Source of the DNA: UBA1783 sp033808805
GTDB taxonomy: Bacteria > Bacillota_I > Bacilli_A > Erysipelotrichales > Erysipelotrichaceae
Reading direction: 5' to 3'
Length of the DNA stretch: 64,000 bases
NCBI GenBank assembly: GCA_033808805.1
Contig: JAPXMY010000010.1
Span: 12,133-76,132 of the forward strand
The translations under genes and the position numbers were made by a program. This document shows, piece after piece, positions 63,301 through 64,000 of this stretch; within the stretch, counting starts at the first letter, position 1, and every line of letters begins with the position of its first letter. Under the pieces are notes generated by a model. That model was not told the origin of the DNA and searched no databases. It saw only the letters and a list, made by a program, of their open reading frames with translations.

Positions 63301-63688
63301 GGTATTGGTTACTTACAGTGATAATACGACCGATATCGTAACAGTAAAAGTCAATTTCCATGCACCATCTATACCTCCAGCACAGGAAGGATCATGGTCA
63401 TTGTTAAGTCTGATTGCAACATTGCTTTCAGTAGCAGCTATGGTTGTTCAATTGATTGCTAAATCGGTCAAGACATATGATGGAGTAGATTATGTTAGAA
63501 ATAAAATCTATAGAATTAGCACATCATTACTTGCGATTATTGCTGGCATCTACTTTATTGCTAAAAATAATCTAAGCTTACCGATGGTAATTTTCAATGA
63601 AACAACATTAATATCTGTATTAATAACAATTGTTACTATGGCATCATTAGGCTTTGGCTTAAGATGGCTGGAAGATGAAGAAAAATAA
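57344..63688 (+). CDS. Giant multidomain surface protein (main body)
   Basis: At least 2,114 residues, given here from TTG 57344 for want of a better start; coding sequence runs back in phase to 57236. The first 1.9 kb encode beta-rich, adhesin-like sequence. An InlB/Listeria-Bacteroides-type repeat (GYNFLGWSTK ... TVYAVWEKK) lies at about 59450-59660, with a second related GWAE/AQYKH module to 60066. Ig-like modules follow at 61270-62620, then three Rib-like repeats at 62636-63360. The C-terminus (from about 63390) has three hydrophobic helices (SWSLLSLIATLL, TSLLAIIAGIYFI, LISVLITIVTMASLGF) and no LPXTG motif. Likely an adhesin; separated from its signal peptide by one TAG. Confidence 0.8.
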   Translation: MSIFPDDTTNNDFGSNFRTFRTQWDYANIFIDPDLAVMVDEQASFFMMSYPMETFPATPKSVSLSAATKPEGNNIYKLNVNQVFPNMPETSDYMKSKLYLVLKNGVTRDMLSQDYAVQLRYTNINNQVYEQRGTKGNQVLGSYYGHVFSHNTFDVSVNNDDVTLKTMAPFQTASMTNTIPNAVLPPDLMRTVAQSIIYDNINGTISVYYRVAPNHYWYTSRYADNGYFLSSWIGIRQVMDSRIYDALKPDENGVVGYMKMFDLNGTGRGWNVTTNININEFSKTQITSESSTYSYMLVPNGFKTDITDKAIVPANQTNNVHNVYLHGYKKEADFVRFIYYVDKNKMDALFETANSSSLSISTSYISDRPTETNQTEYRLTAGGNIVIPKGATIVFDLPKKSRAIFKAGLENNYERTIGDLRTKRPATEMNNNGVDPSDYGQKYTITPYVATENGFVLTVESGLTIYAGETISLTMFDETVPDTVTITVVYGTTRTDYTLTKYLANENRLYTIPNGNVRTGVIVNRSANTPHVDEFFTDTLTITGHSKYPLALVSMRKAADDKVFKETYSSTIVEPFYAEGSSTPLDGYAFAFDVFGSVEIKKDMAIRFSNAAAGYFRSIPSTYRAQAKVTFDKNDGIGTTEVRIVPMNEKAYNDNGYVCNGFEGANILWLDTDGNVIDASAAEKYFSDYEGKPIKAQTEIDKRKYYDGTDLTREGYNFLGWSTKQSDPMSAADFNSMEELTDLNQWEESTNYIFTKQSPVDESRTVYAVWEKKLETYRFVFHHDNNGEDITYTLDVPVGNISNGSTDELTAYLKLEGNVLYDLGFVKTGSYFVGWAETATVSNETEVHQLYTNHSSIQLAGNNLQLQLNEEPLADGTVNHINPWKNVVNQPVNNNGVATLHLYAQYKHLLTMTADVQWYAEGELDIFKANPDLYSGTPDPVDLHFSNSYVAMVLLRTTEGKTMDPTKYEIIKGFYVAGKNGQIWQWPALEGHDPNGRKYYYLITEFNTQILEHTEDAIIQHFYENRTWVSLYITMVGQSDSLSKYTALSFDDNGSTRNYLAVASSNQPGAKQYVNDTVAGYNFLLKNFEVGILPAMIHRVQENHDRVVISTPTDGAKYLYLVVDGESVNNRIEFKKDDNDKWYCPLNTNINVNDTDGKLTITNTAAPFNFEGRDGERVYALFTISNEDLEILDINKYSSREIQPYDPLLDLLEVQQKPHLKDENGVITHNVITAKIPAGSYAEANYTLGYMSGGVFVAIVDEDGKEITVKPDATERLVFNVPSGLLNETTDYVIRGVDPADTYKMNDFPGPKMDFTAPVIDAASFEILTGDLIADTDGKISTDDSTATISYKITRNGEEVNLPEGLGFDLVTSKFYGKTADVLDADLLGEYVIDITAQDLFGNVSATKTITLTINQKPTTEAITGITQNYNVDDVNASIVVTGKKGSTIKFYSKNEDGTFIEIEITNLTGSQIVNEDGTLAFVMSQADVKRFNNAKVYITQLEAGKLESEKVDYTDENIDIPNNYKSVTGGAIVIDNVAPTPLHFVQPLAGTNVLKITNISADEHFADVKDIDKIVIKIGNNPPCTLERQYDANGVSTGKWTCNLGYEFEETEEEITVIVNPNTGETKTETVGVLNFVLAGNDKFEEFQNIIARYYDYLGNVSAEVSVSVPKLPDPVAPYDMTAVNDSQNHPDKTIIAGKADPGAVVSVIIAGQTYSADVDDLGNFTLEIPKQEAGEIITVTSKLNNYTKDGTVTVEDAEADIYDVTVKNINKRYGQATTAQEVINAVKVTGYPEGEEQPVLTIQPKAALPNGRTSGEYLIPVLITYPDGSTETVKVKVIVGPQPQNQKYQPEVENEVVMVGDKVDLTDNVVNINKLPSGTSVKDTTPVDIDTSVAGTYHGQLTVTYPDGTKDVVNVLVIVQEEPLTDAEKYTAIGGIVDKGEGDTLTEEEIIAAIEISPELEAGTVADISILSPLPTTGMDNEIKVLVTYSDNTTDIVTVKVNFHAPSIPPAQEGSWSLLSLIATLLSVAAMVVQLIAKSVKTYDGVDYVRNKIYRISTSLLAIIAGIYFIAKNNLSLPMVIFNETTLISVLITIVTMASLGFGLRWLEDEEK
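62636..63360 (+). repeat. Three Rib-like repeats in the surface protein
   Basis: Three modules of about 80 residues, at approximately 62636-62875, 62876-63108 and 63109-63360, share the ending LITYPDGSTETVKVKVIV, TVTYPDGTKDVVNVLVIV or LVTYSDNTTDIVTVKVNF. This matches the Rib/alpha-like repeats of Gram-positive adhesins. They are diverged at base level, so recombination between them should be rare. Confidence 0.6.
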
Positions 63689-63718
63689 GACTTTATTTAG
63701 CTAAAAAGTTTTAATATG

Positions 63719-63746
63719 AGCCCCAATTATTTGATTGGGGCTTTTA
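63719..63746 (+). terminator. Terminator after the surface protein gene
   Basis: AGCCCCAAT and ATTGGGGCT form a perfect 9-bp stem with a six-base loop followed by Ts. Confidence 0.88.
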
Positions 63747-63776
63747 ATTATTTTGACCGCGTAAATTATTTGACTG

Positions 63777-63805
63777 TTGAGAAATAATTCTGATTAAAGT
63801 ATAAT
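63777..63805 (+). promoter_or_regulatory. Promoter of tRNA-Thr
   Basis: TTGAGA and perfect TATAAT lie 17 bases apart; the start would be just before the mature 5' end of the tRNA. Confidence 0.65.
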
Positions 63806-63815
63806 AGTAACAGTC

Positions 63816-63891
63816 GCCGTCTTAGCTCAGTCGGTAGAGCGCTTCAATGGTAATGAAGAGGTCAGCAGTTCGATTCTGCTATTCGGCACCA
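63816..63891 (+). tRNA. tRNA-Thr (anticodon GGT), CCA encoded
   Basis: A 76-base cloverleaf including CCA. The D-stem is GCTC/GAGC. The anticodon arm is CTTCA-ATGGTAA-TGAAG, with GGT at positions 34-36. The T-arm is AGCAG-TTCGATT-CTGCT. The acceptor stem GCCGTCT/ATTCGGC pairs at positions 1-4 and 7 but has two neighbouring mismatches (5-68 T-T and 6-67 C-T), which is unusual. Flanked by a promoter and a terminator, so it is probably expressed alone. Confidence 0.85.
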
Positions 63892-63896
63892 GTGAC

Positions 63897-63923
63897 AAAA
63901 AAGTAGGGTTTTCCCTACTTTTA
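63897..63923 (+). terminator. Terminator after tRNA-Thr
   Basis: AAAAGTAGGG and CCCTACTTTT form a perfect 10-bp stem with a four-T loop, followed by TATAA. Confidence 0.85.
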
Positions 63924-63935
63924 TAATGCAATTTT

Positions 63936-63958
63936 CCCTTTGTTTATAAGGGTTTTTT
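63936..63958 (+). terminator. Possible second terminator
   Basis: CCCTT and AAGGG pair around a seven-base loop and run into six Ts. The stem is short; it may back up the tRNA terminator. Confidence 0.4.
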
Positions 63959-63966
63959 CGATTTTG

Positions 63967-63993
63967 GCTATTTTTGATAAAATAGCATTTTTC
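63967..63993. other. Hairpin with embedded TGATAAAAT at the window end
   Basis: GCTATTTT and AAAATAGC form a perfect 8-bp stem with loop TGAT, then ATTTTT. The same bases contain TGATAAAAT, identical to the extended -10 of three promoters in this window. It could be a terminator or the promoter of the next gene; the window ends too soon to tell. Confidence 0.4.
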
Positions 63994-64000
63994 ATTTTAG

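Noticed and set aside
62636..63360. CRISPR or short tandem DNA repeats in the surface protein region
   Set aside because: The repetition is at protein level with diverged bases; no regular direct repeats and spacers are present.

Overview
The window is AT-rich, densely packed bacterial DNA with short intergenic gaps, strong purine-rich ribosome binding sites and many Rho-independent terminators. Gene content and gene order (rpsF-ssb-rpsR, gdpP-rplI-dnaB-walJ, comF-secA-prfB, uvrA-hprK-lgt-ppaX-trxB, TelA/XpaC, LCP protein) point to a low-GC Firmicute (Bacillota). The B12-dependent ribonucleotide reductase, ECF-type FolT, short operons and the style of surface protein fit an Erysipelotrichia-like commensal. 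That placement is inferred, not proven. No phage, insertion sequence or CRISPR array was seen, and no stretch over about 300 bases lacks a gene.

Layout. 1-2.7 kb: end of ftsZ, an RNA methyltransferase and an ABC exporter. 2.7-7 kb: an unknown protein/NfeD/SPFH operon facing away from an SDR/DUF1295/membrane-protein operon, with a 20-bp tandem repeat over one promoter. 7-10 kb: cobalamin adenosyltransferase and B12-dependent ribonucleotide reductase. 10-12 kb: ispD and pepP. 12-13.2 kb: rpsF-ssb-rpsR with an S6:S18-type leader. 13.3-20.4 kb: a YybS-like protein, gdpP, rplI, dnaB, an M23-family protein and walJ. 20.4-23.2 kb: mnmG and a nucleoside hydrolase. 23.3-28.3 kb: a folate/one-carbon operon (fhs, fchA, folD, folT and a 37-residue membrane peptide) divergent from threonine aldolase. 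28.4-30.4 kb: pgk-tpiA. 30.4-34.8 kb: citrate synthase and isocitrate dehydrogenase divergent from aconitase, together the oxidative route to 2-oxoglutarate. 34.9-42.5 kb: a YigZ-family protein, an LCP protein, comFA-comFC, secA and prfB (with programmed +1 frameshift). 42.5-43.7 kb: two bactofilins. 43.7-48.9 kb: a TelA/XpaC/tandem AAA+ locus with two unknown proteins. 49-55.1 kb: uvrA, hprK, an Lgt-phosphatase fusion and trxB. 55.2-57 kb: an M3 oligopeptidase. 57-63.7 kb: a giant surface protein whose reading frame is broken by one in-frame TAG just after the signal peptide. 63.8 kb: tRNA-Thr.

The most interesting items are the TelA/XpaC/AAA+ locus beside the bactofilins, the amber-interrupted surface protein with a C-terminal multi-helix anchor instead of LPXTG, the Lgt-phosphatase fusion, the shared divergent promoter region of the one-carbon operon, and the comFA 5' end, which lacks a usable start codon.
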